22,371 nucleotides of DNA from CAZFBA01 sp964517135 (GTDB lineage: Bacteria; Cyanobacteriota; Vampirovibrionia; JBFMGH01): NCBI GenBank assembly GCA_964517135.1, contig CAZFBA010000048.1, positions 1 to 22,371 on the forward strand, read 5' to 3'. Below are positions 8,295-16,056 of the stretch, piece by piece. The notes under the pieces were generated by a model, which saw only the letters and a list, made by a program, of their open reading frames with translations, had not been told where the DNA came from and made no database searches. Positions within the stretch are counted from its first letter, which is position 1. The number at the start of each line of letters is the position of its first letter. The position numbers and the translations under genes are program-made.

Positions 8295-8473
8295 GCTGCA
8301 CAGCGAAATATTTAATTACGCCTGATTTCCGATAAAAATAGTCTTTTTCCTTCTTTATATTTTATAAAATATTGTTATTAAAAGCATAGAAAGGGCTACC
8401 TACTCTAAATAAGTAGATTTACTCATCTTTCTGTTAACAATAGTGAACTTTACTCAACAACAAATTGTTGTTT

Positions 8474-9538
8474 TTATTGTGTTTTTTCTTTTATTGCCTC
8501 TGGTTCAAAACCGTATTTAAGTGATAATTCTTTATAGAGTGATCTTTCCCTTTTAATTGTATCGTTTTGCTCAATATCTGACTGTAACATAGATAATATA
8601 TCAGAAATATTACCTGCTCCTACTGGCATCATTGTTGTATCTAATTCTTGTAAGGCTATTTTACGAGACTTTCTGGATTCTTTTTCATGGTTATAAAGGT
8701 CTTTATACGAATTCCAGATAGCAATATCAAGTTTTAAACTTCTGGCAGGGGTTTTAAACTTATTTCTAAGGTTAATAATAAATTCATATGTTTCAAGTTC
8801 TCTTTTGGCAAAACGAGACCCCTGTGATTCTGCTCTATTAGCATTTCTATTCATTAATCCTGCTTTGTACTGGCAATAGTGAAAATATTCATGCCAGAAA
8901 GTTTCAGGAGATGGAGGTTTTTCATTAAATAAAAATAGTGCTTTACAGTCATCCCGATCATAATGAATTTCAGCAGACCCTTTTACTTTAAGCACATCCT
9001 TTACCCTGAGTGGTATTTCATTATCAAGCTGATAGTCGATATCTTCATCATCCATTTTCCAGGCTTCAAGAAACTCTTCATCAACCCATAAATTTTCAGG
9101 TAAATAGTCATTACCGGCACAAAATACAAACCCCTGTTGCTTAAGATCTTTTATAACCTGCTGAACATTTTTACCATTGTTGTATTTGTCTATCATGGCA
9201 AGTGCCATTTCCTGGGCTTCTAATAGTTTCTTCTTTTCACTTTCTGTATATTCCAGCGGTTCAATAGTTTTTATGGCCTCAAATGCCTTTAACCTAACCA
9301 GGGTACTGACATCGTCTACTTTTTCTTTTAAAGGTTTCAGCAGGTGTTTTTGAAGCAGACGTTCTATTTCCAGAACTTCTGCTTTTTCTCGCTTTGTAGG
9401 ATGTGTAATACTTGTAAAGCTTACTACATCAGCATGCAACGGTCTTTTAAGTTTCTTTACGCTGTTATACTGCCCGGCTAAAGGCGCAATTAAGCTATCA
9501 CCTCTTATATACAAACCCCTGCTATCTCCCAAAAACAA
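8474..9538 (-). CDS. Putative zinc metallopeptidase (HEXXH protein)
   Basis: This 354-aa protein contains FWHEYFHYCQ, an HEXXH zinc-binding motif with His216, Glu217 and His220. It is followed some 27-32 residues later by ELETYEF, whose Glu249 or Glu252 is a plausible third ligand, as in gluzincin-type peptidases. The first 45 residues contain LHADVVSFTS, a low-complexity lead-in, and there is no clear signal peptide. The region after the motif is helical and rich in Lys and Glu. I cannot name a family, and peptidase activity is inferred from the motif alone. The start may be TTG 9538 or TTG 9532; the GAGAGAG ribosome-site-like run is too close to the first and about 7 bases from the second. 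Its neighbours are the pilin-like gene upstream and the solenoid gene downstream, both on the minus strand. Confidence 0.72.
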   Translation of the reverse strand: MFLGDSRGLYIRGDSLIAPLAGQYNSVKKLKRPLHADVVSFTSITHPTKREKAEVLEIERLLQKHLLKPLKEKVDDVSTLVRLKAFEAIKTIEPLEYTESEKKKLLEAQEMALAMIDKYNNGKNVQQVIKDLKQQGFVFCAGNDYLPENLWVDEEFLEAWKMDDEDIDYQLDNEIPLRVKDVLKVKGSAEIHYDRDDCKALFLFNEKPPSPETFWHEYFHYCQYKAGLMNRNANRAESQGSRFAKRELETYEFIINLRNKFKTPARSLKLDIAIWNSYKDLYNHEKESRKSRKIALQELDTTMMPVGAGNISDILSMLQSDIEQNDTIKRERSLYKELSLKYGFEPEAIKEKTQ

Positions 9539-9633
9539 ACTCTCTCGTGAATTTTAGCAGTTTAACACAAACAATTAATAATTGTTATACCTATTTTTAA
9601 AATCACTTTGTTTTGACCAGTGTTGCAGTAATA

Positions 9634-10671
9634 TTAATTACACTGACCGTTAATATCCTGGTTCTGACCTGTTAGACATATTAAACTGGCGTCAATATCA
9701 GTTAATTTGCTGAATTCAGGATTAGTTATATCATCAAGTGTAATATTTTCAATTGTCATAGGGCTACTCTCACCTGTAACAGGGTCATAATAAGTATAAC
9801 TCCATACCTCGTCACTTTTTGCTGCATAGAAAAGATCATCCAGTTCCTGACCCATACTGCTAATTTGCCTGTACAATTCTGTTATTACTGCTTTTTGTAC
9901 ATCTGTATAACCATCATCATCTTTAAAACCGTTAAAACTGTCTACTATTGCAAATGGCAGATCAGTATTTTTGCGCTTTTCAAATTCTTCTGGCTTTGTT
10001 TGATAGAAGTTTAATGCACTACCAAGATCTGTATGTGCGTAAGAATCACCATTCAGGTTAATATCAGGATATATTGCTGCAAACTCAGACGATGGATAAT
10101 ATTTTTGTGCAAAAATATCAGCTATACAAGCTTTTGGGTCACTAGAATTCTTACAATTATCTGCATATTGCTCTAACTGACTTTCATAATCTGCTAGCAT
10201 ATGTGATAAATTAGAAAGCTCCTTTGCCTTTTGCAAACTATCAGGGTTTATTTCACCTTCCATCTGGTCAATAATCTGATCAAGAAGGTTAACAAGCGTC
10301 TGAGTGCCACCAGATGAACCTGTTGTTCTGACAAATTCTGTAAAATGATCCGGCACACCCTGCAAAACAAATTCTCCATAATCTATAGTACAAAAATTGT
10401 TTTCACACTTCTTAACAGGAATATCAGGAGTGCCACCCATCGAACCACTTTTTATTTCTTCTTTAGCAATTCCACCCTGACTTTTTAAGCTATCATTAGA
10501 AGCTACTTGATTGTTGTTTTCATTAGCCTTGTTACTAAATATATTATAAAAATTCGTAAAATTAGTAACCAGATTGCTTCCAAGAATAAAAAAAACGCTC
10601 CCAACAGCCAGCGCAACAAGAGCAATAATTATAACATACTGAATAATCTGATTTCCGTGCTCTTTGTTCAA
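9634..10671 (-). CDS. Large Flp-like (class III) pilin or pseudopilin
   Basis: This 345-aa protein begins MNKEHG followed by NQIIQYVIIIALVALAVGSV, a single membrane helix at residues 9-33. This matches the prepilin signal G/XXXXEY of Flp-type pilins, but the usual Glu at mature position 5 is Gln (G6/NQIIQY). Processing by a prepilin peptidase after Gly6 is expected. The remaining 300 residues are extracytoplasmic in this model, rich in Asp, Asn and Ser. They contain six cysteines in three local pairs (near CENNFC, CKN...KAC, and CLTG...GQC), suggesting disulfides. It is much longer than a typical Flp pilin (about 50-80 aa), so it may be a minor pilin or adhesin-like tip subunit. The TTG start has AAAAGG about 9 bases upstream. 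No pilus assembly ATPase or peptidase gene is in the window. Confidence 0.75.
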   Translation of the reverse strand: MNKEHGNQIIQYVIIIALVALAVGSVFFILGSNLVTNFTNFYNIFSNKANENNNQVASNDSLKSQGGIAKEEIKSGSMGGTPDIPVKKCENNFCTIDYGEFVLQGVPDHFTEFVRTTGSSGGTQTLVNLLDQIIDQMEGEINPDSLQKAKELSNLSHMLADYESQLEQYADNCKNSSDPKACIADIFAQKYYPSSEFAAIYPDINLNGDSYAHTDLGSALNFYQTKPEEFEKRKNTDLPFAIVDSFNGFKDDDGYTDVQKAVITELYRQISSMGQELDDLFYAAKSDEVWSYTYYDPVTGESSPMTIENITLDDITNPEFSKLTDIDASLICLTGQNQDINGQCN

Positions 10672-10766
10672 TACAATATACCTTTTACAACATAAAAATT
10701 AATTAAAACGGGTATTAATATAGTATCGACATAAAATTGATATTTTTTAGCCTGTATTTTTTAAAT

Positions 10767-11540
10767 TTATTTCTTTGTTAAAAGATCGTTGATTTCTCTA
10801 GATTCAAGACTGCTTAATACTTCTCTAAGCCTGTCTTTTCTATGTTTAACAATGTTTAATAGCTCTTCTTCATAATATTTATGCTTCTCTACCTCAAAAA
10901 AGTGTATTGCATCTTTCAAAGAAGAGGTTTTTAGAAAATAAAACAAAAAAATAGCAAATATAAAAAAGAATATACCTGCAAATGATGCCATAATACCTTT
11001 AAAAAAGCCCATAACAAAACCTAAAAACAGAAAAATACTATTGCTGCCTGCAAGAATCTTTTCTCCTAGCCCGACTGTTCCCATTAAAAAAGAAGCTACA
11101 ACAACTATAAATATTATCAATTTTCTTTCAAAACCAATTGATATAATAGCTGTAAAAACAAATAAACCTGTCATAGCAAGCAAAATAAGAGACATTATCT
11201 TATATGGCGAAAGTATTGCAACAAATATAGCTGTCATAATCACCAGAAAGATACCTCTAGCAACCTTTTCAGCCGGTATGTTTTTAAAATAATAACGCAG
11301 TAAAATCTCCAGAATTATTGACCTGTCAAGATCTTTAAGCAATATGTCTCTATCTTCCAGTGCCTCCAGGTATTTCTGAAGTGCAAGCAGTTGATAATAA
11401 TTACTATTATTGATTATCTGCTTTTCACCCTCTTCATGATTATTGTTTTTTATATATTTATCAATGTAAATTTTTGTATCCTCTTTCAGGATAGAGAGAA
11501 CCTGATCTTTATTATGCAAAAAATTAAATATAGGCCGCAA
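10767..11540 (-). CDS. Multi-pass membrane protein, function unknown
   Basis: This 257-aa protein has a polar, helical N-terminal third (1-90, with ALEDRDILLKDLDRS), then four to five hydrophobic segments between about 95 and 205. Examples are GIFLVIMTAIFVAILS, LILLAMTGLFVFTAIIS, LIIFIVVVASFLMG, and a Phe-rich FAGIFFFIFAIFLFYFL. A charged cytoplasmic-looking C-terminal helix (about 210-257) follows. I recognise no family. The TTG start at 11540 is uncertain because the GGGAGA purine run is only about one base from it; TTG at residue 8 is an alternative. It lies between murB (83-bp gap) and the pilin-like gene (95-bp gap) on the same strand, so a link with the cell envelope is plausible but not shown. 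Confidence 0.72.
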   Translation of the reverse strand: MRPIFNFLHNKDQVLSILKEDTKIYIDKYIKNNNHEEGEKQIINNSNYYQLLALQKYLEALEDRDILLKDLDRSIILEILLRYYFKNIPAEKVARGIFLVIMTAIFVAILSPYKIMSLILLAMTGLFVFTAIISIGFERKLIIFIVVVASFLMGTVGLGEKILAGSNSIFLFLGFVMGFFKGIMASFAGIFFFIFAIFLFYFLKTSSLKDAIHFFEVEKHKYYEEELLNIVKHRKDRLREVLSSLESREINDLLTKK

Positions 11541-11623
11541 TCTCCCTTTTGATAGGTTTACCCTGTTTTACTTTAGATTTCAGTAACATTAATCAGTATT
11601 ATTAAAGCCTGACAGATTAAAAT

Positions 11624-12490
11624 CTAGTCCTTAACGATGATTTGCTCAAGATGAAGTTCAAAACCATAATTTTTTTGAACTTTTTCCATAATAAGTTCTA
11701 TTAATTGAATTATATCAGAGGGTTTTGCATTGTCATAATTTATAATAAAGCCACCATGCTTTTCAGATATACGAGCACCCCCTATTGAATAACCTTTCAG
11801 GCCAAGCTGTTCAACCATCATCCCTACTGGAAAGCCATCAGGAGGACGCTTGAAAACACTTCCTGCACTAGGGTATTCTTTGGGTAGTTTTTCATTACGT
11901 AAATTATATATTTCTTGCATTTTCTGGTTTATATTTTCCTTGTTGCCTGGTTTCAAGCGCATTATAGCTGATAAAATAACCTTCTCGTTATCCTGAAACT
12001 GACTGTAACGATAACCATGACAAATTTCTTCTCCTGGAATTATTTCAACCTGACTGGTTTTCTTATTCAATACTTCTACCTGATATACATAGTCAAAAAA
12101 GCACTCACCATAAGCCCCTGCATTCATCCAGATAGCACCACCTACTGTACCCGGTATGTCATAAAAGATTTCAAGACCTGATAAACCATTTTTGCAGGCT
12201 GTTTCACTTAATTCTTTAAGTGAGGTACCGCTTAAAACCCTTATATCGTTACCTTCAACCTCACATTTATTAAAATTTTCCCTCAAGATAATAAATTTCT
12301 TTTTCTCAAACGTCTCAGAAGCCAGTATAATGTTATTACCGCCTCCTATAATAAAAAAATTATCGGCGCTATAGCCGTTATAAATTGTCTTGAGGTCATC
12401 AACACTTTCCGGAAAATAAGCAATATCTGCCGTTATAGAAAGTCTATACGAATTAAAATCCTTTAAATTAATGTTTTTAAGTATCTGCAT
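11624..12490 (-). CDS. murB: UDP-N-acetylenolpyruvoylglucosamine reductase (MurB)
   Basis: MurB is the FAD-dependent enzyme that reduces UDP-GlcNAc-enolpyruvate to UDP-MurNAc with NADPH, the second committed step of cytoplasmic peptidoglycan synthesis. At 288 aa it has the FAD-binding GGGNN (49-53), IPGTVGGAIWMNAGAYG, YRYS, and the catalytic PSAGSVFKRP with Ser211. It also has the substrate-binding GLKGYSIGGARISEKHGGF block and C-terminal Glu282, which fits the acid that works with the serine in known MurBs. The N-terminus is divergent: where most MurBs have T.RIGG after the first helix, this has SYRLSITAD. The ATG at 12490 has a weak AGGCG site. If the window is a plasmid, this is probably a second copy. 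It sits next to a CAT-family gene, but no functional tie is visible. Confidence 0.95.
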   Translation of the reverse strand: MQILKNINLKDFNSYRLSITADIAYFPESVDDLKTIYNGYSADNFFIIGGGNNIILASETFEKKKFIILRENFNKCEVEGNDIRVLSGTSLKELSETACKNGLSGLEIFYDIPGTVGGAIWMNAGAYGECFFDYVYQVEVLNKKTSQVEIIPGEEICHGYRYSQFQDNEKVILSAIMRLKPGNKENINQKMQEIYNLRNEKLPKEYPSAGSVFKRPPDGFPVGMMVEQLGLKGYSIGGARISEKHGGFIINYDNAKPSDIIQLIELIMEKVQKNYGFELHLEQIIVKD

Positions 12491-12625
12491 TGTTTTAAAC
12501 GCCTGATTTCAACAATTGGGGTTCCACTCGCTTATTTTAAAATAAAAGCTTACAAATGACATAAATTCAATCTATGAATGTAACAAAAGAGTCACATTTT
12601 TATAATTAGTTAAAATTACAGGGTT

Positions 12626-13276
12626 TTAACGCTTATAATCAGTAAGGGCTGCTTCAGGGGAGTCAAACATAACTTGTAAATCATTAAAATACTCTGAAAC
12701 ATGAATTCCATCTACAAGTGCATGGTTAACCTGCAATGTAAATGACATTTGATACCTATTGCCATCCTGAAAATATTTGCCCCAGCTAATTCTGGGTATT
12801 GAATCAACGTTTTTAACATTAAAAGGGTGCGAAAGGCTAGTATAAGTTAACCAGGGCAGGCTGGAAACATAAGTTAGATCATCTCTATCAGGTAAAATAC
12901 CCAGTTCATCAGTCTTTTTAGCATCTTCGATTGAATGATTTATAGTTTTTAGAAAAATGTTATAATCCTCACAATATGTTGTTGTGCAAAAATTAAAGAC
13001 ATTATTTTCTTTAAGCACTGTAAAACTAGGATGAATCAGATCATGAAGTATTATTTTATCTTTTCTGATACGCATTTTAAACTCTGGTTTTCTGTTAAGT
13101 ACTTTAAGACTAAGGTATAAAACCATCCTGAAAAATGACTGGTTTTCTTTTTTGCAGTATATAACTATTTCTGACACATCAACCGGCACAGTAACATTAT
13201 AGTGAGGATTATCAAAACTATTAAAAAAATCAAATACCTGTTTTCTGGGCCAGTTATGCTTATCAATTAATTGCAT
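12626..13276 (-). CDS. cat: Chloramphenicol acetyltransferase family protein
   Basis: This 216-aa protein has the usual CAT length and architecture. NWPRKQVFDFF is at the N-terminus. SSLPWLTYTSL contains Ser147, aligned with the conserved active-site Ser148 of known CATs. QVNHALVDG contains the catalytic His185 and the structural Asp189 of the HXXXDG motif. CATs are cytoplasmic trimers that transfer acetyl from acetyl-CoA to chloramphenicol and so inactivate it; some family members act on other acceptors. The replacement of the usual HH by NH before the catalytic motif and a divergent middle leave the substrate open. The ATG at 13276 has AAAGGA 6-8 bases upstream. It follows the replication-like gene with a 45-bp gap on the same strand, so the two may be co-transcribed. 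Confidence 0.9.
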   Translation of the reverse strand: MQLIDKHNWPRKQVFDFFNSFDNPHYNVTVPVDVSEIVIYCKKENQSFFRMVLYLSLKVLNRKPEFKMRIRKDKIILHDLIHPSFTVLKENNVFNFCTTTYCEDYNIFLKTINHSIEDAKKTDELGILPDRDDLTYVSSLPWLTYTSLSHPFNVKNVDSIPRISWGKYFQDGNRYQMSFTLQVNHALVDGIHVSEYFNDLQVMFDSPEAALTDYKR

Positions 13277-13321
13277 TGTTTGTTTCCTTTTCTGAGATTG
13301 TTTTTTAATCTAACTACCTGG

Positions 13322-14356
13322 TTATAGTTTTTGTTTTGAAGAAAGTTCCATATATTCTGCCTTAAGATTAAACAGTATAGCAAGGTTTTCAGCTTCATTC
13401 ATTTTATTATCAAGAATCATTTGTTTTAATATATCTATTTTCTCAGGTTTGCAATAATTGTAACTGTTATCTTTAGTATATTTTTCATATGTTGAAGGTT
13501 TAAAATTATTAATATTATCTATTATATCACCCTCAAACAGATGCACTTTTTCATTTTTATTGTCATACTTAAATAAAAGGTGGTTTCCTTTTTCTGGTAG
13601 TGCACGGTAAGTTTTGCCTGTTTGCATATGCTCCCAGAATGTATGTTTGAACAGTTCATTTAAAGGTTGTTTTTCTTTTTGGGTATCATTTGTATTAGTT
13701 TTAACCGTATAAAAATCCTGGTTTTTTAGCAGTATTGTTCTTAAATAAGCTCCTTTGTTTTCTGGCTTTATTGTTTCGACGATATTGATACCTGATTTTA
13801 TTCTATCAATACCGTATGTTAGAATTATCTTTTGTGCATCTTTAAATCCCTCCTCTGTTAGATAGTTTCTTATGTTCCTGTATTCTTTTATTTGTATAGT
13901 TTTAAGATCATAATCATTATTTATTTTGTTTTTATGTTTTGTTCTGTTTTTAATCTTATTCTGTTTAATTTTATTGTCAGTTTCACATGAAATACGATCA
14001 ACCGGTTTTTCATGAATACCGTTGACCGTATCAAATAGTTGCCTGTTAAAATAATAGTTGTTTCTTTTGTTTCGGGATTTCACAACAATAAGTAACCCTG
14101 AATTTACAAGGTTTTTCAGGGCTTTAGAAACAGTTTGTTTTCCCATGCGAGAAGCTTTAGCCAGATAATCCAGCGTAGGGAAAGCCATGCCCTGCTTTTT
14201 ATTCCACAAACCTATTAACATACACATAATACGGTATTCACTATGACTTATGTTCAACCTGGCCGCCATTTTGTTGAAGTTTGTAAGCATTATGCCCTGA
14301 ATATGTTGATAACTAAAAGAATTATCAACATAACATTGACATGTAATACTATCCAT
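13322..14356 (-). CDS. Winged-helix protein, candidate plasmid replication initiator
   Basis: This 344-aa protein has an N-terminal winged helix (about residues 25-105). Its recognition region FPTLDYLAKASRMGKQTVSKALKN is followed by the wing (LLIVVKSRNKRNNYYF), like the HTH_36 domains of plasmid and phage replication proteins. A basic linker follows (KQNKIKNRTKHKNK). The C-terminal region (about 150-344) contains the KHTFWEH...GNHLLFKY block that recurs as a relic at 5849-6076. ATG 14356 is chosen over an upstream GTG (14386) because AGGGGAG lies 8 bases before it. The gene is divergent from a KfrA-like gene across a 233-bp region with inverted repeats, an arrangement typical of plasmid maintenance modules. 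Replication function is inferred from domain and context; a transcription factor is the alternative. Confidence 0.72.
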   Translation of the reverse strand: MDSITCQCYVDNSFSYQHIQGIMLTNFNKMAARLNISHSEYRIMCMLIGLWNKKQGMAFPTLDYLAKASRMGKQTVSKALKNLVNSGLLIVVKSRNKRNNYYFNRQLFDTVNGIHEKPVDRISCETDNKIKQNKIKNRTKHKNKINNDYDLKTIQIKEYRNIRNYLTEEGFKDAQKIILTYGIDRIKSGINIVETIKPENKGAYLRTILLKNQDFYTVKTNTNDTQKEKQPLNELFKHTFWEHMQTGKTYRALPEKGNHLLFKYDNKNEKVHLFEGDIIDNINNFKPSTYEKYTKDNSYNYCKPEKIDILKQMILDNKMNEAENLAILFNLKAEYMELSSKQKL

Positions 14357-14589
14357 AATAAGTACTCCCCTTACAGTTTGCAACACTTGACACCACCATC
14401 AGGAGAAGCTAATATAATAAGGAATTCGCAAAATTCACAGGCTTCTGCCACAAAGGTAGGAGTCTATTTATTTGTTTACTAAACATTTATGTTACTACTT
14501 GATTTTGTAGAAATCTAGTGATAACCTTGACAATGTTAAGACAATCTCTTTTTTGTCAGCTTTATCACTTATGACAAAGGGGTGAAAAA
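14357..14589. promoter_or_regulatory. Divergent control region between the replication-like and KfrA-like genes
   Basis: This 233-bp region carries a TTGACA (14528-14533) reading towards the KfrA-like gene. It also carries an inverted repeat TTTGTCA (14552-14558) / TGACAAA (14572-14578), with a further GACAA at 14529 and 14540. A second, weaker pair is AGAAGC (14404-14409) / GCTTCT (14441-14446). The GACAA-containing repeats overlap where the promoter and ribosome site of the plus-strand gene should be, so autoregulation by its HTH is plausible. If the window is a plasmid, this is one candidate for the origin or partition site. Confidence 0.5.
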
Positions 14590-15282
14590 ATGGTACGATA
14601 TGAGACATATAAAGAATATGCTGAACGTACAGGGATAAGTTTAAGTACCGTTTACAGAGCAGCCAGAAAAGGCAAATTGAAAACAGCTATCATAAAAGGC
14701 GTAAGTCATATTATTATTGAAAAAGAAGAAAATCCCTTTTTTGAGGATGACAAAATTGACAAACCTGATAATAATAAATTTGATAATAATGACAAAGCTG
14801 ACAAACCCTATCAGGAAGCAGAAATCATTGATACAGATCGAACAATGAGATATGAACTAGAAGTCTTTCAAAGTAGTATAGTAACCATAGAAAAGATGTC
14901 AGATAGAATTGTTAACGCAAAAGATGAATTAATTACAAACTTACATGAAATAGTTGACAATCAACAAAAAAATATTGATAATCTAAATTCTATCATTAAG
15001 ACAATATCAGGCGACAATCAAGAGCTAAGAATACAGATGGGGATTAGAGAAACCGAGTTAAAGATATGCGAAAATGAGAAAGACAAACTTGAAAAGCAAC
15101 TGGTTGAAAAAGACAAAATAATTGACAAGCTAAATAATGACATTTCTGAATATGCCTTAAAACAACGAGAATTAGAAGAACAGCTTCTGAAAATGAATGA
15201 AAAAATTAACACCCTGTCAAACAATAAAATAAAAGAAGAAAAAAATAACTTTTTGCATAAATTTTTCAAACCCAAGAAATAA
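14590..15282 (+). CDS. KfrA-like DNA-binding coiled-coil protein
   Basis: This 230-aa protein has an N-terminal helix-turn-helix (residues 1-40, YAERTGISLSTVYRAARKGK). An acidic, Asn- and Asp-rich linker follows (about 46-85). A long coiled coil runs from about 95 to 215 (repeated heptads such as LEKQLVEKDKIIDKLNND), and the tail is basic (FLHKFFKPKK). This arrangement resembles plasmid KfrA-type proteins, which bind their own promoter and form filaments that help plasmid maintenance. The match is by architecture, not by a diagnostic motif. AAGGGGTG lies 6 bases before ATG 14590. The inverted repeat TTTGTCA/TGACAAA just upstream is a natural binding site. It is divergent from the replication-like gene and about 100 bases upstream of a response regulator. 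Confidence 0.78.
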   Translation: MVRYETYKEYAERTGISLSTVYRAARKGKLKTAIIKGVSHIIIEKEENPFFEDDKIDKPDNNKFDNNDKADKPYQEAEIIDTDRTMRYELEVFQSSIVTIEKMSDRIVNAKDELITNLHEIVDNQQKNIDNLNSIIKTISGDNQELRIQMGIRETELKICENEKDKLEKQLVEKDKIIDKLNNDISEYALKQRELEEQLLKMNEKINTLSNNKIKEEKNNFLHKFFKPKK

Positions 15283-15380
15283 TAAAAATTTGAATTTTAT
15301 TTTAAGTATTTTTAAAGTACAATTAATTTTATTTAACAGGATATTTAGTTTTAAGTTAGTTTTTGAAGAGAAATAAATTA

Positions 15381-15998
15381 ATGGAAAAGCAAACAATTAT
15401 TTTATTGGTTGAAGATGATGAAAATATTAGTGCTCTTTTAAAAGATATGTTAACAGAGAAAGATTATAAGGTTTCTCACGTTGCTGATGGTAAAAAAGCT
15501 CTTGAGGTGTTAAAAGAAGAGAATTTTGATCTGGTTTTACTTGACGAGAAGTTACCTTCAATGTATGGAAGTGAAGTTCTTGTTCATATGAAAGCAAATC
15601 CAAATACAGCAGATATACCTGTTATAATGCTGACCTCTTTGAAAGATGAAGATTATCATGTAAATGTACTTCAAGAAGGTGCTGATGATTATATAACAAA
15701 GCCTTTCCGCATCAATATTTTACTTGCCAGAATTCAAACAGTGCTGAGACGTTCAGCAACTAAATCTTCTTCTTTTGATATTGAGATACCCGAAGGTTCT
15801 GACCCTGGTTCATTGAGCAAAAAAGAGTTAGAAGTTTTAAAACTTGTTGTTAAAGGGTATAATAACCAGAAAATATCACAGGAACTGTTTATTAGTGATT
15901 CAACAGTTGCAAATCACCTTAAAAGTATATTTTCAAAACTCAAAACAGACAACAGAACCCAGGCTGCTATCATTGCGTTGAAACTAAACATCGTATAA
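15381..15998 (+). CDS. LuxR/NarL-type response regulator
   Basis: This 205-aa protein has a receiver domain (about 6-120) with LLVEDDEN, phosphoacceptor Asp55 in LVLLDEKLPS, a switch Thr in VIMLTS, and the Lys of DDYITKPF. The C-terminal helix-turn-helix (about 142-205) is of the LuxR type: LSKKELEVLKLVVKGYNNQKI, then SDSTVANHLKSIFSKL. It should be a transcription factor activated by phosphorylation. The receiver-to-HTH linker carries a KPF...LLARIQTVLRR segment more typical of OmpR-type receivers. ATG 15381 is preferred over TTG 15363 because GAAGAG precedes it at normal distance. No kinase is adjacent; partners could be the orphan CHASE2 kinase at 19649-21847 or one encoded elsewhere. It converges on the radical SAM gene with a 58-bp gap. 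Confidence 0.92.
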   Translation: MEKQTIILLVEDDENISALLKDMLTEKDYKVSHVADGKKALEVLKEENFDLVLLDEKLPSMYGSEVLVHMKANPNTADIPVIMLTSLKDEDYHVNVLQEGADDYITKPFRINILLARIQTVLRRSATKSSSFDIEIPEGSDPGSLSKKELEVLKLVVKGYNNQKISQELFISDSTVANHLKSIFSKLKTDNRTQAAIIALKLNIV

Positions 15999-16056
15999 GA
16001 TGTCGTCAGGTTGTATGGGCCTTTTTTAAAGGGCTTGATATACTACTACAAATATA

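Noticed and set aside
8460..8482. CAACAA...TTGTTG hairpin with Ts after it at the end of the metallopeptidase gene
   Set aside because: The T run is on the plus strand, but the gene ending there is on the minus strand and no plus-strand gene precedes it.
12609..12632. GTTAAAA/TTTTAAC hairpin at the end of the CAT-family gene as terminator
   Set aside because: The stem overlaps the stop codon, is AT-only, and is followed on the minus strand by no proper T tract.
14357..14386. GTG start at 14386 for the replication-like gene
   Set aside because: The strong AGGGGAG site lies within this extension and is correctly placed for ATG 14356.
15018..15275. Minus-strand 85-codon frame opposite the KfrA-like gene
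   Set aside because: Its Ser/Phe/Leu-rich translation is what the reverse complement of a Lys/Glu coiled coil gives. It has no ribosome site and no independent support.
16009..16040. Possible terminator between the response regulator and the radical SAM gene (GGGCCTTTTTTAAAGGGC)
   Set aside because: The pairing has a mismatch or bulge near its base and no T tract follows on either strand, so it is not supported as a terminator.
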